The notes under the pieces: generated by a model
Database searches by the model: none
What the model was told of the DNA's origin: nothing
The model's input: only the letters and a program-made list of their open reading frames with translations
Assembly: GCA_964431725.1 (NCBI GenBank)
Contig: CAYSKG010000001.1
Coordinates: 38,585 to 102,584 of the forward strand
Length of the DNA stretch: 64,000 bases
From: DTEX01 sp964431725
Lineage (GTDB): Archaea; Thermoproteota; Bathyarchaeia; Bathyarchaeales; DTEX01
Direction of reading: 5' to 3'
Part shown: piece by piece, positions 1-8,054 of the stretch
Position numbering within the stretch: the stretch's first letter is position 1
Layout: the number at the start of each line of letters is the position of its first letter
Made by a program: the position numbers and the translations under genes

Positions 1-484
1 TGTAAACTTTGTCTCTCAAAAGGATGAATGTAAATTATACTTTATTAATGGAGAATTTAAGTTTAAAATGGTCAGATCTCTATAAACAACCCAAAACCAA
101 AACTATGGTCTTCACCTTCTTTTCAAGATAAATCGAAGCTTGTCAGAAGCCATGTATCTGAAGTAATGAATAAATTAGCATCCTTTGAAGATGAATGCAT
201 ATATTATCAGATTGGAAATGAAATTGATTACGGAATGTGTGACATATTTGCTTTTGATAAAAAGAAACAGAAAAACATTAGGTGGTTAAAAGAGAGAATA
301 TGGGGAAAAGAGGCTGAAATTTTGAAAGAATCCGTCAAAGTCATCAGAAGTAAATGTCATAGTAACAAACCTATAGCGCTCCATCTAAGAAAAATGGTGG
401 GATCCACATCTCTTTAACTCTTTTCTTTTAGCCATGAAAGAATTCAAAATTGAATATGAAATACTTTTTCATCTCTTTTTATAA
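1..484 (+). pseudogene. decayed glycoside hydrolase fragment (GH53-like, clan GH-A)
   Basis: Three reading frames must be joined to recover one protein. One frame gives a KWSDLYKQPK stretch around 66-95. The next frame runs from about 97 to 385 and contains YYQIGNEIDYGM (from about 205). A third frame from about 388 gives KWWDPHLFNSFLLAMKEF and ends at the TAA at 482-484. The order resembles GH53 galactanases: a tyrosine-serine-aspartate / adenine-rich DPGxQ block, then a GNE acid/base motif, then a W-F-D block before the nucleophile strand. The nucleophile region itself is not recognisable. The 5' part lies beyond the window. At least two frameshifts are needed, one at an A-rich run near 390. 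I am confident it is a broken glycosidase of the TIM-barrel type and less sure of the exact family. Confidence 0.45.
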
Positions 485-590
485 AGAAGCCTTTCTTTAA
501 GTAGGAAGTTAGGTGACAACCTTTTTGATCTTGAAATTACCGAAATTTTTTAAGCTTAATTAGGATAAAAATGTGACATGAGGTGATTTT

Positions 591-1522
591 TTGGAAACTC
601 TTCTTCTAAGTGATGAAGAAGTTGGAAATCTTATTTCAATGGATGATGTTATAGGAGTGGTTGAGGAGGCTTTTAGAGAAAAAGGTCTCGGCAGAGTACA
701 AATGCCTCCTAAAATCTATCTCTTCTTTAAGAAATACAATGGCGACTTAAGAGCTATGCCCTCCTATCTAGAGTGGATGGATATCTCATCCGTTAAAATC
801 GTAAACGTTCACCCAGAGAATAGAATTAAATATGGCTTTACCAACAGTTATGGCTATAATAATTCTCATAGATCCGAGAAGTGGTTTCCCAATAGCCATA
901 ATGGGTGGAAAAACGATCACAGATATGCGTACTGGAGCAGCTGGAGGAATTGCAGCAAAATATCTCGCAAGAAAGAACTCTAAGATCATAGGTCTAGTTG
1001 GCGCTGGAGCACAAGCTAGAACTCAACTAGCAACCCTCCTAAAGATGTTCAGATCTATCGATGAAGTTAGGGTTTGGAGTAGGAGCGATAAGACAAAAAA
1101 AGAAATTTAGGGTCTCCATGAATGCGAAATATGGACATTTGTGTCAAATAACTACTGTTGATAGCGTTGAGGATGCTATTAGAGGAGCCGACATAGTTAT
1201 AACTGTAACTCCGTCAAGAAAACCCCTCGTGATGAGTGATTGTTCAATTTTAAAAGGAGCCAAAATAGTTGTTGATGATTGGGAGCAAGCTTCACATAGC
1301 GGAGAAATAAACGTCCCTCTAAGTAGAGGATTAATATCTAAAAATGAGATTTGGGCTGAAATAGGTGAAATTGTGGCTGGAAAGAAAGTTGGAAGAACAA
1401 ACGACGAGAAAGTAACTATATTTGTTTCAACTGGACTAGCTATTCAAGATGCTGTTACAGCCTACCTCGTATATAAAAGGGCATTAGAGAAAAAAGTGGG
1501 CAGAAGACTTAAGCTCATTTAA
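591..1522 (+). pseudogene. ornithine cyclodeaminase / archaeal alanine dehydrogenase family, two frameshifts
   Basis: The gene starts at TTG 591 behind a good ribosome-binding site (GAGGTGAT at about 580). The first frame covers about 80 residues of the N-terminal domain up to KIVNVHPENR. The reading then moves to a second frame near 830 (LPTVMAIIILIDP, TDMRTGAAGG, and the dinucleotide-binding GLVGAGAQARTQ). It moves again at an A7 run near 1097 into the frame that ends at 1522 (ADIVITVTPS, GLAIQDAVTAY). Joined, this is a complete ~310-residue member of the OCD/mu-crystallin family. These enzymes either make proline from ornithine or act as NAD-dependent alanine dehydrogenase, as in Archaeoglobus. 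Both breaks are single-base shifts, one at a homopolymer, so consensus error remains possible. As written the gene cannot make a full protein. Confidence 0.75.
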
Positions 1523-1552
1523 GAATGTTTATTCAGAAAAATTAAGGTATTT

Positions 1553-2557
1553 TTATTCGAATCTTCTATCTATAATATCCCAAACCCCAGGTCCAGTTCC
1601 TATTAAGGTCACTGGTATCTTTATTTCGTCTTCTATCTTTCTAATGAATTTTTTTGCTTTATCGGAGAGATCGCTAAAGGATTCTGCATTCTTACATTCT
1701 GGGAATAGTATGTCAATCTTAGTTATAGCCGCCTGTGTAGCGCTGTTAAGCATGACGGCTCTCTTAGCTAAATCAAAATTAAAGGGTGCAGCTCTCCGTC
1801 TTCTACCAGTCACCGAAGCTATTTCAGCCCATCCCCTTTTTTCAGCTTCCTCCCACGATATTTCTCCCGGAAGAGGTCCAGCGCCAACCCTAGTGACAAA
1901 AGCTTTAAACACAACTATTACATCATCAACCTTTTTTGGTCCAACACCAACATCTGAGCATGCTGCTGAAGCAGTTACATCCTTAGATGTAACATATGGG
2001 TAAGTTCCATGCCATAAAGACAAGAATGTTCCTTGAGTTCCTTCGATTAAAACATTCTCCCCATTATCTATTGCAGTATTAACTTCTAGAGGTACATCGA
2101 CGAGGAAAGGTTTGAGCTCCGGTATATCCTTAGCGAGCTTAGCTCTCCGTAATACGCGATCAGCATTACATGGTCCAGTTCCAGTTCCAGTAGTCTTTAT
2201 TTTAGATGCTAAGTGTCCAGCTCTATCAATTTCAATATGTTTAGGCTCTATTATGGCGCATTGCGGATCTAAACCAGCTCTGTCACCAGCGTTAACCAGC
2301 TTAACTTCATTTAAAAAAACTTCCGGATTAACCAGCACTCCCGGACCTATAAGTAATCTACATTCCTTATATACAAAGGCGCTCGGTATCATGCGGAGCT
2401 TATAGGTTTTGTTGTTATAAATTACGGTGTGTCCAGCGTTTGGACCGACACCTGCCCTAGCTGCTACTTTAATCTTATCTTTTAATGCTAAATACGAGAT
2501 AACTTTACCCTTTCCAGTGTCGCCAAAGAAGCCGCAAACAACTACTGTACATGACAT
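1553..2557 (-). CDS. purA: adenylosuccinate synthetase
   Basis: This enzyme joins IMP and aspartate with GTP to form adenylosuccinate, the first committed step to AMP, in the cytoplasm. The N-terminal P-loop reads GFFGDTGKGK, a variant of the usual WGDEGKGK. The catalytic Asp and the GKGK are kept, but the following Glu is replaced by Thr. Other family blocks seen are GPNAGHTV, the IEGTQGTFLSLWHGTYPYVTS motif region and TGRRRRAAPFN near the C-terminus. At 334 residues it matches the short archaeal form, which lacks segments of the ~430-residue bacterial enzyme. ATG at 2557 follows a GGATGTGATTTAA leader. It is convergent with the preceding broken dehydrogenase and divergent from cofE. GMP synthase, guaA, is also in the window at 56-57.6 kb. 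Confidence 0.95.
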   Translation of the reverse strand: MSCTVVVCGFFGDTGKGKVISYLALKDKIKVAARAGVGPNAGHTVIYNNKTYKLRMIPSAFVYKECRLLIGPGVLVNPEVFLNEVKLVNAGDRAGLDPQCAIIEPKHIEIDRAGHLASKIKTTGTGTGPCNADRVLRRAKLAKDIPELKPFLVDVPLEVNTAIDNGENVLIEGTQGTFLSLWHGTYPYVTSKDVTASAACSDVGVGPKKVDDVIVVFKAFVTRVGAGPLPGEISWEEAEKRGWAEIASVTGRRRRAAPFNFDLAKRAVMLNSATQAAITKIDILFPECKNAESFSDLSDKAKKFIRKIEDEIKIPVTLIGTGPGVWDIIDRRFE

Positions 2558-2677
2558 TTAAATCACATCCTTTAAACAAACAATTTAATGTTCAAAAACA
2601 ATTATAACATTTTTCATGAACTTTACCTCTTTTTGTCAGAAAAGACATTTTAAATTGAAAATTGTAGATATATAGTT

Positions 2678-3436
2678 ATGCGCATGATTAAAATTATCCC
2701 AATTATCGGATTACCGCTGATCAAACCCGGAGACGACTTAGGGCTTCTTATATGCAAGACCGCAGCTAAGCAAGGTACACCTATAGAGGATGGCGATATT
2801 ATCGTTGTGACCCATGTTGTTGTTTCAAGAGCTGAGGGAAACGTAGTAAACCTTGATGAAATTTCCCCATCAGAATTTGCTAAGTCCATAGCTAGAGAGC
2901 TCGGTAAAGATCCGGCTTTAGTTGAAGTCGTTTTAAGGGAATCTAAATCTATTGTTCGTATGGGTAATGGTCATCTGATAGTTGAAACCAAACATGGCTT
3001 CATATGTGCCAATGCTGGCATAGATAAATCTAATGTTCCGGGTAGAAGAAACGTGGCGTTATTACCTAAAGATCCAGATCTTTCAGCCCGTAGGATCAGG
3101 CAGAGAATAAAAGAGATCTCAGGCAAAGATGTAGCAGTTATAATCTCTGATACTCATGGCAGGCCTCTCAGAAATGGTGAAATAAACATAGCTATTGGAG
3201 TCGCTGGCATAAAGCCTATCAGAGACAGGAGAGGTGAAAGGGACCTCTTCGGTTACACTCTCAAGATCAAACGGACAGCGATTGCCGACGAATTATCTTC
3301 AACTGCTGAGCTGGTTATGGGACAAGCTGACGAAGGAATACCTGCAGCCATAATTAGAGGCTACAAATATGAAAAAGCCGAAAATGTAACTGCAAAAGAT
3401 CTTATAAGATCTAGAGAGAAAGATCTTTTCATATAA
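2678..3436 (+). CDS. cofE: coenzyme F420:L-glutamate ligase
   Basis: CofE adds gamma-linked glutamates to F420-0 using GTP. The 252-residue protein is the usual archaeal length and carries VVVTHVVVSRAEG near the N-terminus, ETKHGFICANAGIDKSN in the middle, and the ISDTHGRPLRNGEINIAIG block with GERDLFGYTL, all typical of the CofE/FbiB ligase family. The ATG at 2678 has no ribosome-binding site. A TTTTAAAT box about 25 bases upstream (2648-2655) suggests a leaderless transcript starting at the ATG. It faces a MobA-like gene and an MptN/CofF-like glutamate ligase, which together look like a cofactor-tailoring group. Its presence says the organism uses F420. Confidence 0.95.
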   Translation: MRMIKIIPIIGLPLIKPGDDLGLLICKTAAKQGTPIEDGDIIVVTHVVVSRAEGNVVNLDEISPSEFAKSIARELGKDPALVEVVLRESKSIVRMGNGHLIVETKHGFICANAGIDKSNVPGRRNVALLPKDPDLSARRIRQRIKEISGKDVAVIISDTHGRPLRNGEINIAIGVAGIKPIRDRRGERDLFGYTLKIKRTAIADELSSTAELVMGQADEGIPAAIIRGYKYEKAENVTAKDLIRSREKDLFI

Positions 3437-3482
3437 AAGAAGTTTTTCAGTTAATTTTAATTGGCACCTTAATAGTTTGACA

Positions 3483-4115
3483 TTATCGTAAGGGTCCCTT
3501 CTTCTTTATAATGGCTTCAGCTTTTCTCAAATCTATAGGCATATTAATGTTAAAAAAGGTAATCATCTTAGGATCAATTTCTCTAATGACTAGTGTTGAG
3601 AGATAACGAACTCTCCGAAGCAAGGAAATCATATACCGCAATCTCTTTTCACCTTTTTTAAGCGCTTCCCTTGCAGCCTCCAATGTTGATCTGGTTCTAT
3701 AAACTGCCTGTAATGGCTCGAGATAACCATTTGGCCATCGAGGGATAACAGCGTCAACTCCGATAGCTATGTCAAACATTAAGTCTATAAGTTTCTTCGA
3801 TAAGAATGGTGTGTCACAGGGCAATATGATGGAGTATTTACTTCGGGCTCTTTTCAGCCCAGTGAGGGCTCCAGTAAGCGGGCATGCGGGAAGATTTTTT
3901 TCATCAATAGCTATTTCACAATTATCTGAGATAATGGGTGAAAATAGGCTTGCCTGCTCATTAGACTTTAAACAGATGATCACTTCATCAACGATGTCTT
4001 GAATTCTTTCAATTACATATAGTATCAGTGGTTTGCCCGCTAAATTAGCTAAGCCTTTTTCAGTTCTGAATCTTTGTGAATCCCCGCCCGCTAATATTAT
4101 CGCTGATCTACTCAT
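3483..4115 (-). CDS. MobA-like nucleotidyltransferase (molybdopterin guanylyltransferase family)
   Basis: This 210-residue protein opens with the NTP-transferase signature LAGGDSQRF followed by EKGLANLAGKPL, where the Lys would bind GTP phosphates. It has the metal-binding ILPCDTPFLS motif at about residue 97 and PRWPNGYLEPLQAVY in the substrate region. These match MobA, which attaches GMP to molybdopterin to make the guanine dinucleotide cofactor of Mo/W enzymes. Such enzymes include formylmethanofuran dehydrogenase, consistent with the FwdF-like gene at 45.5 kb. Related nucleotidyltransferases such as CofC make GPP-lactate for F420, and the neighbours cofE and an MptN/CofF-like ligase make that alternative worth keeping. 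Its ATG overlaps the TAA of the upstream ligase by one base, so the two are probably cotranscribed. Confidence 0.75.
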   Translation of the reverse strand: MSRSAIILAGGDSQRFRTEKGLANLAGKPLILYVIERIQDIVDEVIICLKSNEQASLFSPIISDNCEIAIDEKNLPACPLTGALTGLKRARSKYSIILPCDTPFLSKKLIDLMFDIAIGVDAVIPRWPNGYLEPLQAVYRTRSTLEAAREALKKGEKRLRYMISLLRRVRYLSTLVIREIDPKMITFFNINMPIDLRKAEAIIKKKGPLR

Positions 4116-5008
4116 TATTTTTTCTCCATTTTCTTTATTCTGCTAATAACATGGTTAATGATTTCCTCCGCTATATTAACTTTCGTCACACTCTGTAGCC
4201 CTTTCCATCCCGGCTGACTGTTAATCTCGATAATAAAATTTCCTTTTTCACTCTCGAGAATATCGACGCCGGCAACTTCACAACCAACAACTTCCGCAGC
4301 TTTTATAGCTAATTGCTCTATTTTCTTTGTTGGTTTATATGCCACTGGCTCAGCCCCTAAACTTATATTGGTCTTCCACGAATCTGAAAATCTTCGCATA
4401 GCTGCTAAGACCTGTCCGCCTAAAACGAAAACTCGCACATCATAGTTTCCATGAGGTATAAATTCCTGCAAGTATATTACCTGATGATGAAATTCGATTG
4501 CTCTAAACACTCTTTCAGCAATATTTGGATCTGAAATTCTTGTTGAACCTATTCCACGTGAACCAAATATGGGCTTAACTACTACATCTCCGCCTAGATC
4601 ATTAAAAGCTCTCAGCGCCTCACGAGAGCTTTCGGTGACAATTGTTCGTGGAACTGGTAAATCTGCTTCCTCTAGAAGCGATAAAGCGTAATATTTATCA
4701 ACTGACCGTTCTATAGCGCGGGGGGAATTAAGAATGTACAAGCCGAGCCTATGAAGTCTATGTAGTAAATCCATGCGGAATATTATTTCTTCCAGAGATC
4801 CCCGTCCAATAGGTCGCACTATTATAGCTTTAAGATCTTTAAGAAGATCAATTTCTTCTAAGGAAACCTCTGGTTTAAAGCCGACTCTAGCTATAAGACT
4901 TGAAAAACTAAAGCAGAGAGGCTGTAAGCCGCATTTAAGAATAGCCTTTTTTAATTGTGTTGTGCACCAAGAATTTTCATTACGAGTTAAAATGCCAATT
5001 TTCCACAT
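4115..5008 (-). CDS. RimK-like ATP-grasp glutamate ligase (MptN/CofF type)
   Basis: A 297-residue ATP-grasp protein. It shows VRPIGRGSLEEIIFRMDLL and NSPRAIERSVDKYYA in the N-terminal half, then VVKPIFGSRGIGS for nucleotide binding, YLQEFIPHGNYDVRVFV, and the metal-binding FIIEINSQPGWKG near the C-terminus. These match the group containing tetrahydromethanopterin:alpha-L-glutamate ligase (MptN) and the F420 alpha-glutamate ligase (CofF). Sequence alone does not separate the two. The adjacent cofE, which adds the gamma-glutamates to F420, argues for a role in F420 or tetrahydromethanopterin maturation. Lysine-biosynthesis LysX is a more distant alternative. It is the first gene of a two-gene minus-strand unit with the MobA-like gene (TAATG junction). 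Confidence 0.75.
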   Translation of the reverse strand: MWKIGILTRNENSWCTTQLKKAILKCGLQPLCFSFSSLIARVGFKPEVSLEEIDLLKDLKAIIVRPIGRGSLEEIIFRMDLLHRLHRLGLYILNSPRAIERSVDKYYALSLLEEADLPVPRTIVTESSREALRAFNDLGGDVVVKPIFGSRGIGSTRISDPNIAERVFRAIEFHHQVIYLQEFIPHGNYDVRVFVLGGQVLAAMRRFSDSWKTNISLGAEPVAYKPTKKIEQLAIKAAEVVGCEVAGVDILESEKGNFIIEINSQPGWKGLQSVTKVNIAEEIINHVISRIKKMEKK

Positions 5009-5127
5009 CAGTCTTTTTCACTCCATTAAAAAGGGAAATTCAAATTAGCAATATTAATGTTTCACAAGCTTTTATTAGTGAAAGGTAAAACTATCTTTAA
5101 ATTTATCATCATCTATAAGATAAAGAT

Positions 5128-6222
5128 ATGTACAGTGGAAAACCATCCTTATCCTATAGAGAAAATTACTTGAGAAGCGTGGAATTTAAAAACCCAGAGT
5201 ATATACCTTGTCGTGTGATAATTACATGGCCTATATGGAACACCTACAGAAAGAAGCTTAAAAAAAATCGCTGTAAAACACCAGCTTCTTTTTCCTGATT
5301 TTAAATCTGAGATGATTCAATTTAATGATCGAATCGGTGTTTTAAGAGATAATCGTTTGATTAAAGATCCTTTTGGATGTATATGGAGATTCACCATAAA
5401 GGGGTTATCAAGGACAAGTCGTAAAGCACCCGCTTGAAAATTGGGAAAATTTTAAGAGCTACAGCTTTCCGGATCCAGAGGAAGGTTTGCCCTCCGAAGG
5501 ATCGGATAAGCCTACACCATGGAACAGCGTATTCGAAAATCTAGAGAAACTAAAAGCAGAAGGTAGATTAATTTACGTGCCTCTAATGCATGGTTTCTTC
5601 TTTCGGAGACTCTATTATCTCAGAGGTTTTACAAACCTTATGAGGGACTTTATAGCTAAACCGCCTTACCTATATGATTTAATTGAAAGACTAATCGAAT
5701 ATATTCTGAATTTAGTAAACATTCTCTTAAAATTTAGTAAGATAGATGTAATATATTTTTGGAGACGATTTGGGGACACAAACCAGAATGCCCATAAACC
5801 CAACGGCATTTAAGGAATTCATATATCCAAGCTACCGCAAGATTTTTCAGCGAGTAAGAAATGTTGGCACCCACGTATATTTTCACTCAGATGGACATGT
5901 CGTTGAAGTAATAGATCAATTAATAAGCACCGGCATCAGCATACTGAACATACAGGACAAAGTTAATGGTTTAGAGAACATAAAGTCCCTGTGCAAAGGT
6001 AAAGTCTGTGTGGAAGTAGATATTGATAGGTAGCATCTCGTGCCTTTTGGAAGACCCCGAGAAATTAAAAGGCATATTAGACATGTTGTGAAAGAGTTCG
6101 CCATGAAAGAAGGTGGCTTAATGATTGAATCCGAAATTCACCCGCCTACTCCATTAAGAAATATCGAGGCGCTCGTAGAATCAATGGAGAAATACATGTG
6201 GCTACTTCAAGAAGAAACCTAA
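5128..6222 (+). pseudogene. decayed uroporphyrinogen decarboxylase-family (corrinoid) methyltransferase
   Basis: Four pieces in changing frames make up one protein of about 360 residues. Piece one starts at ATG 5128 (SLSYRENYLRSVEFKNPEYIPC). Frameshifts follow at an A8 run near 5260, at AAAGGGG near 5400 and at a T-run near 5758. A TAG at 6031-6033 then sits exactly where a Gln is expected in DIDRxHLVPFG, one base from CAG. Recognisable family blocks are HSDGHVVEVIDQLI with GISILNIQ, and VPFGRPREIKRHI. Family members move methyl groups to or from corrinoid proteins or decarboxylate uroporphyrinogen; this organism's version is dead as written. An intact but distant family member lies at 62840-63796. 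Confidence 0.85.
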
Positions 6223-6234
6223 AAAGATTCAAGA

Positions 6235-7584
6235 TCACACTATTTTTGCTTCTAAATAATTTACATGAGCTTTAACCACTTTTACATTAACGAATTTTCC
6301 AAGAAGATTTTCTCGGCTTCTCACAACTATAGGCTTATAAGCATAGTTTCTTCCAATCCACGAATCCTTCGATCCCCTTTCATCTACCAATATTTCTCCT
6401 TCCCAACCAAGCCAATATTCATTTCTTTTAAGTGATATAGCCCTAGCCAGCTTAGTCATCATACGACTTCTAAATGCTATCTCTTTAGAATCAATCTGCT
6501 TCATACGTGCAGCAGGGGTATTTGGTCTCGGAAAAAACTTAGATATGTTAATAACATCTGGTTTAATATTTTCCATAAGCTTCAGAGTTTTTTCAAATGC
6601 TTCTCTGCTTTCACTAGGAAAGCCGCAGATAACATCGGTAGCAATCGTTATATTGGGAATCTCCCTCCTAAATGAATTCACTATCAATTTAAAATCTTCA
6701 ACTGTATACCGCCGATTCATTAATCCTAAAACTTCATTATCTCCACTTTGAACGGGTAAATGCAGAAATTTAAATATTTGCTTTTCCTTGTAGGCATCTA
6801 TGAGCTCTGGCAGAATTTTTGAGACATGATTTGGATTCATCATTCCAATTCTAATAAAGAATTTACCCTTAACTATACAACATTTTTTGATGAGCTCGGC
6901 CAGATTGGTTCCAATATCCAGCCCATATGCTCCGTTATCTTGGGACGTTAGCCAGATTTCTCTAGCTCCCTCTGAAATAGCCTCTTTAAGTCTTTCAACA
7001 ATCAGGTCAGGTGGATATGAAAATAATGTGCCCCTGGCAAATCTGACACAGCAGAATGAGCATTTTCCTAGACATCCTTCGGATATAGGAATTATTTCTA
7101 TTATATTATTAAGCCTTATTTTCGGCTGCCTTAACTTAACCTTAGGCTTATCCGAGAAAAATATCCGTTTCCTCTCGCCTTTTTCAGCTAATTTTATTGC
7201 TTTAACAATTTTATCAATGCTGTAAGGATCTAAAATCGCTGAAATATTCGGAGCGGCCTTAAGGATCGATTTTAAGTTGATCTTTGGTAAGCAACCCGTA
7301 ACAATAAGCGGTTTATTTAGACGGCTAAAGGAACGTAATCTATTCAATATTCTATCCTCAGTTGGCTTTTTAACGCCACAAGTATTCACTATTATAATAT
7401 CTGCTTCATTCAGTCTATCAGATATTCTATACCCAGCCTTCAGAATGCAAGCAAGCATCATCTCAAAATCGGCTTTGTTTGCAGCACAGCCATAGCTCTC
7501 AGCATAAACAACTCTACCCAAACCAGAAGAGTTCCCTTCACCTCTCTCATATTCTATATCCAGCTGAATATCTGTACTAAACAA
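6235..7584 (-). CDS. threonylcarbamoyladenosine tRNA methylthiotransferase (CDKAL1/MtaB type)
   Basis: This radical SAM enzyme adds a methylthio group to t6A37 of tRNAs. Domains in order are: the UPF0004 N-terminal domain (YAESYGCAANKADFE, NTCGVKKPTE, VTGCLPKI), with three Cys for an auxiliary cluster; the radical SAM core with ISEGCLGKCSFCCVRFARG (CxxxCxxC) near residue 170; and a TRAM RNA-binding domain over the last ~60 residues. The length (449) fits the archaeal/eukaryotic branch. The start is uncertain: TTG 7584 gives about 27 residues before the conserved YAESYG, while family members usually begin only a few residues before it, so an internal TTG near 7521 is possible. It is divergent from the cdrS-ftsZ pair and convergent with the methyltransferase pseudogene. 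Confidence 0.9.
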   Translation of the reverse strand: MFSTDIQLDIEYERGEGNSSGLGRVVYAESYGCAANKADFEMMLACILKAGYRISDRLNEADIIIVNTCGVKKPTEDRILNRLRSFSRLNKPLIVTGCLPKINLKSILKAAPNISAILDPYSIDKIVKAIKLAEKGERKRIFFSDKPKVKLRQPKIRLNNIIEIIPISEGCLGKCSFCCVRFARGTLFSYPPDLIVERLKEAISEGAREIWLTSQDNGAYGLDIGTNLAELIKKCCIVKGKFFIRIGMMNPNHVSKILPELIDAYKEKQIFKFLHLPVQSGDNEVLGLMNRRYTVEDFKLIVNSFRREIPNITIATDVICGFPSESREAFEKTLKLMENIKPDVINISKFFPRPNTPAARMKQIDSKEIAFRSRMMTKLARAISLKRNEYWLGWEGEILVDERGSKDSWIGRNYAYKPIVVRSRENLLGKFVNVKVVKAHVNYLEAKIV

Positions 7585-7787
7585 TTTTAACCAATAAAAT
7601 GGTTGAAATGAATTATATAAGCTTACTCCACCAAAAAAGAAAATTAAAAATGCTTTTCGCCTTTAATGTTCGAATCATACCTTCGATTTTTTAATATTCT
7701 TTAGGACGAAAAATTTAATAGTGAAAAGTTCTCTCTACCAGAATACTCAAATTTTTTGATAAAGTTTCGTTAAATCGAATAGCAAAA

Positions 7788-7796
7788 TTTATAAGA
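7788..7796 (+). promoter_or_regulatory. TATA box for the cdrS-ftsZ unit
   Basis: TTTATAAGA lies about 91 bases before the cdrS-like ATG and is preceded by an A-rich BRE-like stretch. Transcription would begin near 7820, leaving a ~65-base leader that contains inverted repeats and a ribosome-binding site. The 300-base gap between this unit and the divergent methylthiotransferase holds no other gene I can recognise. Confidence 0.5.
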
Positions 7797-7809
7797 TAAA
7801 GTAACAAAC

Positions 7810-7865
7810 ATGATTAAATCATATTTTAATATTATTATGCAGTGATTTATGTTATATCATAATCA
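7810..7865. promoter_or_regulatory. two inverted repeats in the cdrS-ftsZ leader, possible operator
   Basis: The first is ATGATTAAATCAT at 7810-7822, six-base arms around one central base, placed at the expected transcription start. The second is TGATTTATG then TTATAT then CATAATCA at 7843-7865, with one mismatch or bulge in the arms. Both use TGATT half-sites. Ribbon-helix-helix dimers bind such short palindromes, and the next gene encodes one, so autoregulation is a reasonable inference. Confidence 0.4.
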
Positions 7866-7886
7866 TTTCTAATTCGGTGGTATTAT

Positions 7887-8054
7887 ATGAAGCTCATAAC
7901 CATATATCTCCCTGAACCATATTTAGAGGCTTTGGATGAGCTAGTTAACAGGCGATATTATCCGCATAGAGCTGAAGCCATTAGAGCAGCTATACGAGAT
8001 TTGATTGAAGTTGAGTTATGGAGACGGAAGCGCCATGGCAAAGCTAGCCGATAA
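7887..8054 (+). CDS. ribbon-helix-helix regulator, CdrS-like, upstream of ftsZ
   Basis: A 55-residue protein begins at ATG 7887 behind CGGTGG and stops at TAA 8052-8054. It starts KLITIYLPEPYLEALDEL, the beta strand and first helix of the CopG/ribbon-helix-helix fold, followed by PHRAEAIRAAIRDLIEVEL, the second helix. It ends in a basic tail (WRRKRHGKASR). Its last 20 bases overlap the start of ftsZ. In haloarchaea a short protein of this fold, CdrS, is encoded with ftsZ2 and controls cell-division genes. The same size, fold and arrangement here supports that role, though the identity is inferred from context rather than proven by sequence. It would act as a DNA-binding dimer in the cytoplasm. 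Confidence 0.8.
   Translation: MKLITIYLPEPYLEALDELVNRRYYPHRAEAIRAAIRDLIEVELWRRKRHGKASR

Noticed and set aside
6031..6033. TAG as a pyrrolysine codon in a methyltransferase
   Set aside because: The protein is of the UroD family, which does not use pyrrolysine, the position is normally Gln, and three frameshifts also break the gene.
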